A stretch of 64,000 nt of DNA from DASRQZ01 sp964571275 (lineage in GTDB: Bacteria; Myxococcota_A; Polyangia; Fen-1088), in the NCBI GenBank assembly GCA_964571275.1, contig CAZNCQ010000012.1, positions 1 to 64,000 of the forward strand, written 5' to 3'. Below the pieces are notes generated by a model. It searched no databases. It was not told the origin of the DNA and saw nothing but the letters and a program-made list of their open reading frames with translations. The position numbers and the translations under genes were made by a program. Below, one piece after another: positions 47,240 through 56,754 of this stretch. Every line of letters begins with the position of its first letter. Within the stretch, counting starts at the first letter, position 1.

Positions 47240-50200
47240 TCAGGGCTGCGCCGGCGCGCCGAAGGCCGTGGCGAGACCGGAGACGTCCCAGGTCGTGGCG
47301 GCCGCCTGGAAGCCGCTGGGCGCGCCGGTTGTGACGGTGACGACGCGGTTCAGGATGTGGTCGCGCGTGTCGTACTCGGTCGCCTGGCTGTTGATCGTCC
47401 CCGAGGTGCCCGTGGCCGGGGGGATGGTGTCGGCCATGAGCCCCATGCAGCCGGCGGCTTTCCAGCCGATGAAGCTGGGGTCGACGAGCGACAGCGGAGG
47501 CGTGGTGATGTTCCACAGGCCGGTGCCCAGCACGCCGTTGCCGGTCGTGCTGAACGTCACCCCGATCAACGCCACCTGATCGTAGAACGCGCCGGTGCCG
47601 GCATCTCGGCCGAAGAAGGCTGTGACGTTCGGGTCGACGCTGACGGTGGAGTTGAGCAACACGTACCCCTTGCCGACCGTCCCGCTGCCGCCGGCGGCGA
47701 TGGTGGTGCCGGTGCGCGCCACGAAGAGGCTGTAGCTGGCGGCGCCGCCACCCGCGATGTCGTTGACGAAGCGGAGGCTGCAGTTCTCGAAGAGCGCCGC
47801 GTCGCCGGTGCCCCAGATGAAGTCGACGTTGCCCTCGACGTGGCAGTTGTAAAACCAGCTGCGCCCCGAGGTCTGGATCGTGTCCTGGTTGCTGAAGAAC
47901 GAGCTGTTGTTGGCGGCCAGGGTCCCGCCGGTGCCGCTGGCGAAGTACAGCGCCTCGGCCTGCGCGTAAGTGGCCCGGGGCGCGTTGTTGCGGAACGTGA
48001 TGTTTTGCAGGACGAGATTGGTGCCGGCGAAGTACGCCGACGCGCGCCCTTGCGTGCTCGGATTCGGGGTGTTCCCGTTGACGTATTGAACGACGCAATT
48101 CGCGCCGAGCGCGTTGTTGCTGGTCGGGCCGATGATGTTGATGGTCTGGGTCAACGGCGTCCCGCCCGGACCGGTGTAGTGAACGAGCTCGTTGTAAGTG
48201 CCGGCGGCGACGTTGATGGTGGCGCTGGTCGGGGCCGGCGATACCCCGGCCACCGCACCGAGCGCGCCCTGCACCGTGCGGAAGTTCGCCACGCTGGCTT
48301 GCGCGCCGTCGACGGTGATGTTCGTCGTGTCGAGCGCCGGTGCCGCACGGGTGGTGAAGTTCCAGGTCGCGACCGTATTCAGGTTCGAGAGCCCGGTGAA
48401 TGCCACCGTGTTGAGCGTGCCGCTGATCGCCGGCGTGGGAATGACCACGTAGTACGAGGTGCCGTAGGCCAGCTTTCCCAGGTGCGGCGCGAAGAACACG
48501 GTGTTGCCGCTGACGCGGGCGAGCTGCGAGCCGACGTTGATCACCGTGGTGCCGAAGGTCTGGGTCTCGCCCGCGAAGTTGATGCTGTCGACCTGGGTGC
48601 CGTCGGATGTCCTGTAGATCTTGATCGAACCGCCTGTGTTCAGCGTCGGGGCCGCGTCGAAGGTCAGCGCCAGCTCACCGTCGGTGTACGCGTTGATCGC
48701 GCCGGGCGCCGGGTAGGCTGTCGTCAGCGGACCGTATCCATCGGTGGTGGGGAAGTCGTTGACGGTGACCTGGAGCACCTTGGTGTTGGTCGCGGAGTTG
48801 GTGTCGCCGAGGTTCGTGACGGTCACGTTGGTCGTGCCGCTCTGGAGCCCGGTGAGCGTGATGGTCGAGTTGGTCGCGCCGTTGGCGACCGAGACGGTGA
48901 CGATCGTCGGATCGGCCGCCACCGCGCTCACCGATGAGACCGTGCCGCCGACGGCGAGCGCGGTTGCGGTCACCGGCGCGGAGCCGTTCTTGGTGACCGC
49001 CACGGCGCTCGACGACAGCGTCAGCGACGCCGGCACGTACTTCACCAGGATGCCGGTCGCGGAGTCGAAGACCGTCGCGCCGGTGCCGTCGGTGACGGTC
49101 AGGTTGGTGATGGTCGCGGCGATGTTGTTGAAGGTGATTGCGGGGTAGACCGCGCCGGCGCCGTAGTTGGTCGTTCCGTTGGTGAGCGTGGTGGTCGCCA
49201 CCGGGGTGGCCGCCGTCGTCGTCCCTCCCATGGGCGTCACGCTGACCGTCACGTTGGTGCCGATGCGGCTGAAGGTGATCTGCGTCGGTGTATTGTTGGT
49301 GAACGACGGCCCGAACGCGGTCGGGATCGAGACGGCGCTCGCCGAGCTCACGTAGGCCTCGTTGATGACGCCCATGACGCTCGCGGGGCTGGAGTTGCGC
49401 ATCAGCGCGTAGGCATAGCTGTCGGTTCCCAGGAAGCCGGTGGTCATGCCCACGCCCAGACCGCAGGCGGTGTTGGCCTTGATCTGGCTGGTGACGCTCA
49501 CGGTGGCGCTGATGGTGAAATCGCCGGTCATGGGTGTGGGGAACGCGATGAAGCCGTTGCTCGACGTTCCGTAGAAGTTGGGCGAAACGAACTTGAACGC
49601 GTTGCCGGAGGTCCCATAGGTGCTGCTGACCGAGAACGCGCCGCTGGCCAGCGTCGCCGTCGTCGTCGCCGTGCCGGTGGTCGGGGTCTGTGTGACGAAG
49701 TAGACGAACGGGATCGCCACGGTGATCGTCAGCGTGCCCGTGATGCCCGAGCTGTCGGCCGCGGTGGCGGTGATCGTCGTCTGGCCCGAGGCGATCGCGG
49801 TCACCAGGCCGTTGGCGTCGACCGTGGCCACACCGGGTGTTCCCGACGACCAGGTGACGCCGGGGTTGGTCGCGCCGTCCGGCACGACCGTCGCGGTCAG
49901 CTGGAGCGTTCCACCGACCGTGCCGATGCTCGTCGCGCCGTTGGCGCCGGTGACGTTGAACCCGGTGGCGGTGATCGTCCCGGTGCCGGTCAGGTTGATC
50001 GTGAACGTCGCGTTGTCGGTCGTGTTGTTGGCGATGGTGATCGTGCCGGTCGCATCGCCCCCCGTCGGGGTGAACGTGACGACGAAGGTCGTCATGCTGC
50101 CCGCCGCGATGGAGAGGCTCGCGGGCGGCGTCTTCAACGTGAAGCCGGCGCCCGCCGACACGGCCGGATTGCTCGACAGCACCAGCGCGGCGGTGCCGGG

Positions 50201-51084
50201 GTTGCGGATGGTGATCGTCTGGTCGGTCGGCGTGCCGGCGGCGACCGATCCGTACGCCAGGGTGCCGCCGTTGGCGATGTCGCCCGCGCTGCTCGACACG
50301 GCGATGGCCGGTTGCGGCGCGGCCGTGGCCGTGGCGCTGATCGTGAACGAGAAGCCGGCGCTGGCGCTGTTGGCGATGGTGACGGTCGCCGTCGACGTGC
50401 CGACGGCGCTCGGGCTGAAGCCGATGGTGAACATCGTCGAGCCGCCGGCCGCGACGCTGGCGTCCGGTTGCGCGGTCAGCGAAAGCACGCCGGCCGGAGC
50501 GACGGTCACGCCGCTGACGGTCAGCGCGGCGTTTCCGGTGTCGCTGATCGTGAACACCGTCGATGTCGAGGCGCCCACGACCGCGCCGCCGACGGTCACG
50601 GTCGAGCCCGCTGTGACCGGGACGTTGCCCTGCTTCACCACGAGCACTGGCGCCGGGGGCAGGCTGGTGTCGCCAGCGTCGGCATGACCGTCGACGAGAC
50701 CGCCGCCGTCGGAAGGCGCGTCACCCGCGTCGGGGTGCGTATCGCTGCTGGCGTCGGGAGACGCGCCGCCGGCGCCGCCGCCGGCGCCGCCGCCGGCGCC
50801 CCCGGTTCCCTTCGAATCGGATCCAGCGTCNNNNNNNNNNNNNNNNNNNNNNNNNNNNNNNNNNNNNNNNNNNNNNNNNNNNNNNNNNNNNNNNNNNNNN
50901 NNNNNNNNNNNNNNNNNNNNNNNNNNNNNNCGCCGCCGGCGCCGCCGCCGGCGCCCCCGGTTCCCTTCGAATCGGATCCAGCGTCCGGGTAGGTCGGGCT
51001 CCCGGATGACGACGCGCAGCCCACGGCCAGCGACGCGAGGGCCAGCATGACGATCGCTCGGAACCAGGTCGGCGTGCTTTTCAT
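47240..51084 (-). CDS. Large pectinesterase (CE8) lipoprotein with Ig/HYDIN-type domains, split by a false gap
   Basis: The start is ATG 51084 (GAGAGGAAG upstream); lipobox AVGC (Cys23) and a Gly/Asp/Ser linker follow. The 100-N gap lies in the linker; removing it and one 55-bp duplicate leaves 3690 bp in frame, 1229 residues. Two ASPM/SPD-2/HYDIN-like domains (FTISDTGNAALTVSGV, TIGFSPSAVGTSTATVTI), a bacterial Ig-like group 2 domain (VTWSSGTPGVATVDANGLVT) and other beta domains precede the C-terminal beta-helix. This holds YNELV, SNQDTIQTSGRSWFYNC, HVEGNVDFIWG (catalytic Asp) and AFFGRDAG (Arg), the CE8 signature. It removes methyl esters from homogalacturonan, preparing it for GH28. Confidence 0.88.
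50831..50930. other. False assembly gap (100 N)
   Basis: The 55 bases at 50776-50830 are repeated exactly at 50931-50985. Collapsing gap and one copy (155 bp) restores the pectinesterase frame. The duplicated segment lies in repetitive Gly-coding DNA, which explains the contig break. Confidence 0.9.
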
Positions 51085-51289
51085 GACTTCCTCTCGTGAA
51101 GATTCAATGGGATCGATGCCCGGTGCAGACGCTGCGGCAAGGCGCGCAAATCGAAACCGGTCGCAGGGTGCGTTCGACCGTAACGACGCAAACACGTCCT
51201 GGTCACTTTGATGAGGCACGCCTCGATCTGTCAACCTTGCGGGCGTCGTTGCGTCTTACTCGTCCTTCGCGTAGGACGGGAACGTCCCG

Positions 51290-51787
51290 ATGACGTCAAA
51301 TGCTTCGGCTTCGCCCGTGCCGCGGCCGCTGAAGGCCAGGTCCCATTCGAGCTTCTTCGCGCGCGTCCGGCGCCTTTTGCGCCGCGCGGCGCCGCACGCC
51401 AGGGTCGTCGCGCCCGCCGAGGTGCACCTCGGCGAGCGGCTCGTTGTCGACTGGCGGCTCGACCACGGCGGGCGCGAGGTGACCAACGTGTCGGTGACGC
51501 TGGTGGGCAGCGAGGTCTCGCGGCGCCGCACCAGCGCGCGCACCGGCATCACCGTGGTGTCCGAGACGCACCCGTTCCTGACCTACGAGCTCGACCGTTG
51601 CATGCCCGATCGCGGCGCGCGCGGCTCGCAGGGCCAGGGCTCGGTGGTGCTGACCGCGCCGGCGGTGCCGACGCTGGCCGGGAAGGTGAACGAGATCGCG
51701 TGGGCGATCGTCGTCGAGGCGGCGTTTCAGGCGACCGCGATCTGGCGCAATGAATTCCCCGTGGTCGTCCTGCCGGTGCGGTCGTGA
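51290..51787 (+). CDS. Arrestin-like beta-sandwich protein (first of a pair)
   Basis: This 165-residue protein has no signal peptide. A basic N-terminus (FFARVRRLLRRAAPHARVVA) precedes a beta domain: VHLGERLVVDWRLDHGGREV, NVSVTLVGSEVSRRR, GITVVSETHPFLTYELDR and NEIAWAIVVEAAFQATAIWR. The pattern of a charged strand with Gly-x-x-L-x-x-W-R-L resembles arrestin or Spo0M-like sandwiches, but this is weak. It overlaps the next gene by 4 bp (GTGA), so the two are translated together and probably bind each other. No ribosome site is obvious before ATG 51290. Confidence 0.6.
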   Translation: MTSNASASPVPRPLKARSHSSFFARVRRLLRRAAPHARVVAPAEVHLGERLVVDWRLDHGGREVTNVSVTLVGSEVSRRRTSARTGITVVSETHPFLTYELDRCMPDRGARGSQGQGSVVLTAPAVPTLAGKVNEIAWAIVVEAAFQATAIWRNEFPVVVLPVRS

Positions 51788-52176
51788 GCGCGCCGGTGAT
51801 CAGCCTCGCTCTGCAGCTCGAGGACGCCGGCACCGCGTTCGAGCCCGGCGCGCGCCTCGGGGGCGTCGCGCGCTGGACCTCGCCGATCGCGCCGCGGGGG
51901 ATGGAGCTCCGGCTCATCTGGGTGCTGCAGGGAAAGTGGGAGCGCGACATCCGCATCGCCCAGACGATTGCGCTTCCCGATCCGCAAGCGAGCGAGCGGC
52001 GTCCTTTCTTTCTGACGTTGCCGCGCGCGCCGTACAGCTTTCGCGGCACGTTGCTCGTGCTCGAATGGACGTTGGAGCTGGTGGCGCTGCCCGGCGAGGA
52101 AAAGGCCAGCGTCGGCCTGGTCCTGGCGCCTGGACGGCGGGCGATCGATCTGGTTCACCGCGACGCGCGAAAATGA
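51784..52176 (+). CDS. Arrestin-like beta-sandwich protein (second of a pair)
   Basis: This 130-residue protein starts at GTG 51784 inside the preceding stop. It has VISLALQLEDAGTAFEPGAR, WTSPIAPRGMELRLIWVLQG and APYSFRGTLLVLEWTLELVA. The ELRLIW...FxLPxAPYSFxGxLxxLxWxLELV pattern matches a widespread bacterial arrestin-fold hypothetical group. It is cytoplasmic, function unknown. It is followed by a 151-bp spacer and narK. Confidence 0.6.
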   Translation: MSAPVISLALQLEDAGTAFEPGARLGGVARWTSPIAPRGMELRLIWVLQGKWERDIRIAQTIALPDPQASERRPFFLTLPRAPYSFRGTLLVLEWTLELVALPGEEKASVGLVLAPGRRAIDLVHRDARK

Positions 52177-52327
52177 GCCGCATCCAGACGGTTCGCCACC
52201 GCGCCGTGCGAACCCGCCCGAGAAGTTACGAGGTCTTGGCTCGCCGGAAACCTGACGACTCCTAGAGTCGCCGGAGACACCGACGTTCCCCCGGGCGCCG
52301 GCGACTTGTTTCCCAAGGAGATCGAGC

Positions 52328-53743
52328 ATGGACATGAACGCTTCGAGGGGCGCGCCAGGTGGCCGTTGGATCGACGAATGGCATCCGGACGACGACGAGT
52401 TCTGGAAGACCACCGGAAAACCGATTGCTCGTCGCAATCTGATCTGGTCGATCCTGGCCGAGCACCTGGGCTTTTCGGTCTGGCTGGTCTGGAGTGTCGT
52501 GGCGACGCGCTTGCCCAAGCTGGGCTTCCCCTACAGCACGGACGAGCTCTTCTCATTGGTCGCGATTCCGGGCTTGATCGGCGCGCTGATGCGCTTCCCC
52601 TACACGTTTGCCGTGCCGCGCTTCGGCGGCCGCAACTGGACCATGGTCAGCGCCGCGTTGTTGTTCATCCCGACGACGCTGGTGGCCGTGCTGGTGACGC
52701 GGCCGTCAACTCCCTACTGGTTGATGGCGGCGGCGGCGGGAACCGCGGGGCTCGGCGGCGGCAACTTCGCCTCGAGCATGGCCAACATTTCGTTCTTCTA
52801 TCCCGACCGCGAAAAGGGATTTGCCCTGGGTCTGAACGCCGCGGGCGGCAACATCGGCGTCAGCACGTTGCAGCTCTTGATCCCGATCGTGCTCGGCATG
52901 CCGATCTTCAATCTCTATCTGGGGAAGCCCCAGGGGCCGTCGCACATCTACCTTCAGAACGCGGGGCTGTTCTGGTATCCGCTGATTGCCCTCGCCGTCC
53001 TGGGCGCGGCGCGATACATGAACAACCTCACGTCGGCGCGCTCCAACTTCAAGGACCAACTGGTCATAGCGGGCCGCAAAGACACCTGGGTCATGGCGTG
53101 GCTCTACATTGGTACCTTCGGCTCGTTCATTGGGTACTCGGCTGCGTTTCCGTTGCTGCTGAAGACGCAGTTCCCGGAGATGACGGTGAACCTGGCGTTT
53201 CTGGGCGCGCTGGTCGGATCGGTGGCGCGGCCGTTCGGCGGCAAGCTGGCCGATCGCATCGGCGGCGCGCGCGTGACGTTGTGGAACTTCGTGGCGATGG
53301 GGCTGGCGACGTTTGGCGTGATTCACTTCGTGCACGTGCACTCGTTCCCCGGCTTTCTCGCGGCGTTCCTGGTCCTCTTCGTCACGACCGGCTTCGGGAA
53401 CGGGTCGACGTTCCGCATGATTCCGGTCATCTTCCGCCGGCAGCACCTGGCCGCCGTGCACGGTCAGGGCGCCGAGGCCGAGCGCGTGGCGCTGGCGACC
53501 GCTCGCCGCGAGTCGGCCGCCGTGCTCGGGTTCACCTCGGCGATCGGCGCGTGCGGCGGCTTCCTGATCCCGCGCTCGTTCGGCGCTTCGATCAAGGCGA
53601 CCGGCAGCGCCGAGGCGGCGTTGCTCGGCTTCTTGCTCTTCTACGTCACCTGCGTGGCGCTGACCTGGTGGTTCTATGCCCGGCGTGCGGCGGCGTCGTC
53701 GGCGCCGGACATGTTGCAGAGCCTGGCCCAGGGGCGGGTCTGA
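52328..53743 (+). CDS. narK: Nitrate/nitrite transporter of the NarK/NNP family
   Basis: This 471-residue MFS protein starts at ATG 52328 with AAGGAG upstream. It has about 12 membrane helices and two nitrate-signature motifs, GGGNFASSMANISFFYP (about residues 140-156) and TTGFGNGSTFRMIPVIF (about 352-368). Conserved Arg in TM2 (ALMRFPYTF) and TM8 (GSVARPFGG) that coordinate nitrate are present. Proteins of this group import nitrate or exchange nitrate and nitrite. No nitrate reductase gene is within the window, so the physiological role (assimilation or respiration) cannot be decided. Confidence 0.92.
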   Translation: MDMNASRGAPGGRWIDEWHPDDDEFWKTTGKPIARRNLIWSILAEHLGFSVWLVWSVVATRLPKLGFPYSTDELFSLVAIPGLIGALMRFPYTFAVPRFGGRNWTMVSAALLFIPTTLVAVLVTRPSTPYWLMAAAAGTAGLGGGNFASSMANISFFYPDREKGFALGLNAAGGNIGVSTLQLLIPIVLGMPIFNLYLGKPQGPSHIYLQNAGLFWYPLIALAVLGAARYMNNLTSARSNFKDQLVIAGRKDTWVMAWLYIGTFGSFIGYSAAFPLLLKTQFPEMTVNLAFLGALVGSVARPFGGKLADRIGGARVTLWNFVAMGLATFGVIHFVHVHSFPGFLAAFLVLFVTTGFGNGSTFRMIPVIFRRQHLAAVHGQGAEAERVALATARRESAAVLGFTSAIGACGGFLIPRSFGASIKATGSAEAALLGFLLFYVTCVALTWWFYARRAAASSAPDMLQSLAQGRV

Positions 53744-53775
53744 CGATTAGAGTGTCAAATCGACCGCGGGGCGCT

Positions 53776-54699
53776 TCAGAAGCGCTCTGCGATCCAGGCC
53801 GCGATGTCGAGGACCGCCAGCGCATGCGCCGCCGGGTGCTCGAAGATCTTGTGCCCGGTGAAGTGCAGCAGTGTGAAGTGCACGTCGGGCGACGACGAGA
53901 ACAGCGCCGTATCGTCGAGCGGGATGAAGATCGCGTCGTGGTCGGCCTGCATCAGCAGCACCGGCGCGGTGACCTGCCCGCGGAACGGCGCCGCGAAGTT
54001 GGTGAGCGCGCTCTGGATCTCCGCGCGTGGCACCAGCGATCGCGTCGCGTTGTCGAGGTTGATCAGGAACGGGATGGCGAACGGCGCCGCGTAGAAGAAC
54101 TGCGTGCGGAAGTCGACGCCGAAGTCGAAGTAGTCGCCCTGCGCGAACCAGGCGTTGACGTCGACCTGGAAGATCGCCGGTTGCAGCTGCGACGTGTTCG
54201 AGCAGACGATCAGCCCGTCGACGTCGTGGTAGGTGCCCGCCTCGACGATCGCGATATCGGCGCCCGCCGACGGCCCGAGCAGGACGATCGCCGACGGCAC
54301 GTCTCCGAGCGCGCCGCCGCGCACCTGCTGGATCACCTCGTGGACGTAGCCGGCGCTGGTGGTGTAGTTCAGCGTGTCACCGTTCGGGTGGCTGCTGGCG
54401 CCGTAGCCGACGCGGTCGAGCGCCAGCACCGGCAAGCCCAGCGCCGCCAGCTCGGGCGCCGCGCGGAAGCCGGGGAAGAAGTCGAAGACCGTGTGCGTGT
54501 CCGAAGCGCCGTGAATCATGATCAGCAACGGCCCGCCGCGGTGCGCGTGCGGCGGGTCATAACGAAAGCCGACCGTCGTGTTGCCGTCCTGGAGGTTGAA
54601 CTGCACCGGCCCGGGCGACGCGCCCGCGGCCACCGAGAACCCCAGGCATCCCGCGACCAGAATTCCAAACGCAAAGACCCGTGCCCTGAGCTTGCCCAT
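53776..54699 (-). CDS. Secreted alpha/beta-hydrolase
   Basis: This 307-residue protein starts at ATG 54699 with signal peptide (VFAFGILVAGCLGFSVAAGA). The fold elements are LLIMIHGASDTHTVFDF (oxyanion HG), LALDRVGYGASSHPNG, nucleophile elbow LLGPSAGAD (GxSxG), LLMQADHDAIFIP (acid Asp) and LHFTGHKIFEHP (catalytic His). All triad positions are present. It is likely an exported esterase or lipase-like enzyme; substrate unknown. Convergent with narK, 32 bp between stops. Confidence 0.85.
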   Translation of the reverse strand: MGKLRARVFAFGILVAGCLGFSVAAGASPGPVQFNLQDGNTTVGFRYDPPHAHRGGPLLIMIHGASDTHTVFDFFPGFRAAPELAALGLPVLALDRVGYGASSHPNGDTLNYTTSAGYVHEVIQQVRGGALGDVPSAIVLLGPSAGADIAIVEAGTYHDVDGLIVCSNTSQLQPAIFQVDVNAWFAQGDYFDFGVDFRTQFFYAAPFAIPFLINLDNATRSLVPRAEIQSALTNFAAPFRGQVTAPVLLMQADHDAIFIPLDDTALFSSSPDVHFTLLHFTGHKIFEHPAAHALAVLDIAAWIAERF

Positions 54700-54734
54700 T
54701 CACCATCCTCCTGCTGTGAGGGTTGACGAACCGA

Positions 54735-56432
54735 TCAGTTCGGGAACAGCGTCGACAAGACGCCTTCGAGCTCGCGGCGGCGGAACGGCTTCTGCAAGAC
54801 GGTGTCGCAGAAGGTCACGCGCGGATCGGCGCCGACGGCCTCGCCGTCCCAGCCGGTCATGAGCACGATCTTCGACGAGATCCCCTCGCCGCGCATCGCG
54901 CGCACCACCTCGAGCCCGTTGCGCCGGGGCAGGCCGAGATCCATCAGGATCACGTCGAAGAGGTCGTGGGCGACCTTGTTCAACGCATCGTCACCGTTGT
55001 CGGCGCCGACGACCTCGTGGCCGCCCTGCACCAGCGTGTCGCGCACGGCGGCGACGAACTCCGGCTCATCGTCGACCACCAGGATGCGCAGCCGCTTGGC
55101 CCTGGGCGCCTCGACCTCGGTCGGGCTGGTGCTGCGGTCCAGCGACGCGGTGAAGGTCAGTCGGAAGCAGGCGCCGCGCCCGCCGGGCGGCTCGACACTC
55201 TCGACGCGGCCACCGAAGTGCTTCATCGAGCTCTGCACGGTGGCAAGGCCCAGCCCGGCGTGGCCATCCTTGGTGGTGACGAACGGGTGGAAGATCTCCT
55301 CGACCAGCTCGGGCGGCACGCCGGGGCCCTGATCGCGCACCTCGAGCTGAACCTCGCCGCCCGCCGGCGTGATCGTGATGTCGATGGCGCGCCGTTCGGC
55401 CGCCACGCCGCGCACGGCGTCGCGGGCGTTGAGAACGACGTTCATGGCTGCCTGTCGAACCATCGTCTGATCGCCTTGAACAATGACCGGCTCGCTCGGC
55501 GCCGACAGTGACAGGCGGATTCCATCTTCGCGACAGATCGGCCGGATCAGGACCACGATGTCGTCGATCAGTTGCCGCAAATCGACCGCGCCCGCCTTGG
55601 GGTCGCTGCCGTTGCGGGCGATCCGTTGCAGGCGCCGGGACAGCTCGCCGATGGCGTGGTTGGCTCGCTCCGCTCGCGAGATCGTCATCTGGTTCTGGGC
55701 GTCGATTCCGTTCACGGAGCTGAGCGCCATGACCACGATGCCCGACAGGTTGTTGAGGTCGTGAGCGACCGCCGCCGCCAGCTCGCCGACGGCGCGCATC
55801 CGCGACTCCTGCGCCAGCAGGTTCTGCGTGCGCACGAGGTCGCTGTTCAGATGCTCGAGCCGCTGCAGGAAGCGCGCGCGCTCCATGGCGATGCCCAGGT
55901 GGCTCATGAACGCGCGCAACAAGCCGTCGTCGAACAACTCGTCCGGCAATGGCTCGCAGCCGCGGTACGAGCTCAATCCCAGCGCGCCCACCGGCTGATT
56001 GCGGCTGCCCAACAAAGGCCCACAAGCAAAAGGATGGCCGCGCAGGTGATCGAAAATGACGCGCGGCAAGGCCATCTCCCCCGCGGGGATGCCTTTGGGA
56101 TGATCCTCGATGATCAGCAACGATTCCGGGCGCTGAATGTTGATCATCCGGCGCTGGCGAAATCCGTGGCCGATCGGTTGGCGCATGTCCAGGATCGAGA
56201 TGCGCGGCATCTCCTGAGTCGTGTCGCGGCCATCGATCAGCTCGCGGACCGTGACCAGGTTCCCCGTCGGCTCGTCGAGCACCGCGATCCAGATGGCGCC
56301 GAAGCCCAGCGCGGCGATCTCGTCAGAGACCAGCGTGGCGATGTCGTCCAGATCCGCCATCGACGCCAGCCGCGACGTCATCTTCGCCAACAAATGGAAC
56401 GCCCCGCTTCCCTGCTCCCCAGCCATCACCAT
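54735..56432 (-). CDS. Hybrid sensor kinase: GAF, histidine kinase, receiver
   Basis: This 565-residue protein takes ATG 56432 as start (TTG 56465 is possible). A GAF domain spans about 25-190 (IATLVSDEIAALGFGAIWIA, GHPFACGPLL). The kinase core has H-box VGELAAAVAHDLNNLSG, N-box NVVLNARDAV, G-box DQGPGVPPELVEEIFHPF and TTKDGHAGLGLATVQ. A C-terminal receiver domain (about 440-560) has VVDDEPEF, VILMDLGLP (phosphoacceptor Asp) and VLQKPF. No membrane helix is seen, so it is cytoplasmic and senses through GAF. It is divergent from the radical SAM gene across an AT-rich spacer. Confidence 0.9.
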   Translation of the reverse strand: MVMAGEQGSGAFHLLAKMTSRLASMADLDDIATLVSDEIAALGFGAIWIAVLDEPTGNLVTVRELIDGRDTTQEMPRISILDMRQPIGHGFRQRRMINIQRPESLLIIEDHPKGIPAGEMALPRVIFDHLRGHPFACGPLLGSRNQPVGALGLSSYRGCEPLPDELFDDGLLRAFMSHLGIAMERARFLQRLEHLNSDLVRTQNLLAQESRMRAVGELAAAVAHDLNNLSGIVVMALSSVNGIDAQNQMTISRAERANHAIGELSRRLQRIARNGSDPKAGAVDLRQLIDDIVVLIRPICREDGIRLSLSAPSEPVIVQGDQTMVRQAAMNVVLNARDAVRGVAAERRAIDITITPAGGEVQLEVRDQGPGVPPELVEEIFHPFVTTKDGHAGLGLATVQSSMKHFGGRVESVEPPGGRGACFRLTFTASLDRSTSPTEVEAPRAKRLRILVVDDEPEFVAAVRDTLVQGGHEVVGADNGDDALNKVAHDLFDVILMDLGLPRRNGLEVVRAMRGEGISSKIVLMTGWDGEAVGADPRVTFCDTVLQKPFRRRELEGVLSTLFPN

Positions 56433-56754
56433 GGTCGCCTGCGGGGATACTAAGCACGCGATCAATCGTTTGTATAGTCATTGTCGGTGTCGCAACTCTC
56501 GCTCGTATTGGTTATTACAGAGCGAGTTTCCGTTGATTGACGGCGGCGACATCGATTGTACGGCGGAATGAATCTGGGGAATTTTGGGCGACGGTCCCGT
56601 TCTCCACCGCCATGGCCCGAGTGGCCGCGGCGCGCCGGGCGCTGCGTAATTTTTTCGCAGCCCCCGCGAGCCGCCACCGGCGCGGGACCCTAGGGTGTTC
56701 CATGGATGGCGGTCCTCGATGCTGGAGACGTTCTCTAGTAGTCTTCGGCGCGAC
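56433..56754. promoter_or_regulatory. Divergent, locally AT-rich promoter region
   Basis: This 322-bp spacer separates the divergent sensor kinase and radical SAM genes. Bases 56460-56575 are clearly richer in A and T than the surroundings, with stretches such as TTTGTATAGTCATTGT and GTATTGGTTATTACAG, so both promoters may be here. Perfect -35/-10 spacing was not found. No gene is seen. Confidence 0.4.

Noticed and set aside
47357..48937. 526-codon plus-strand frame opposite the pectinesterase
   Set aside because: Composition is that of an antisense GC-rich shadow, and the minus strand has CE8 catalytic motifs.
52306..54726. 806-codon plus-strand frame over narK and the hydrolase
   Set aside because: Arg/Gly-rich shadow frame; narK in the neighbouring frame and the hydrolase on the other strand are well supported.
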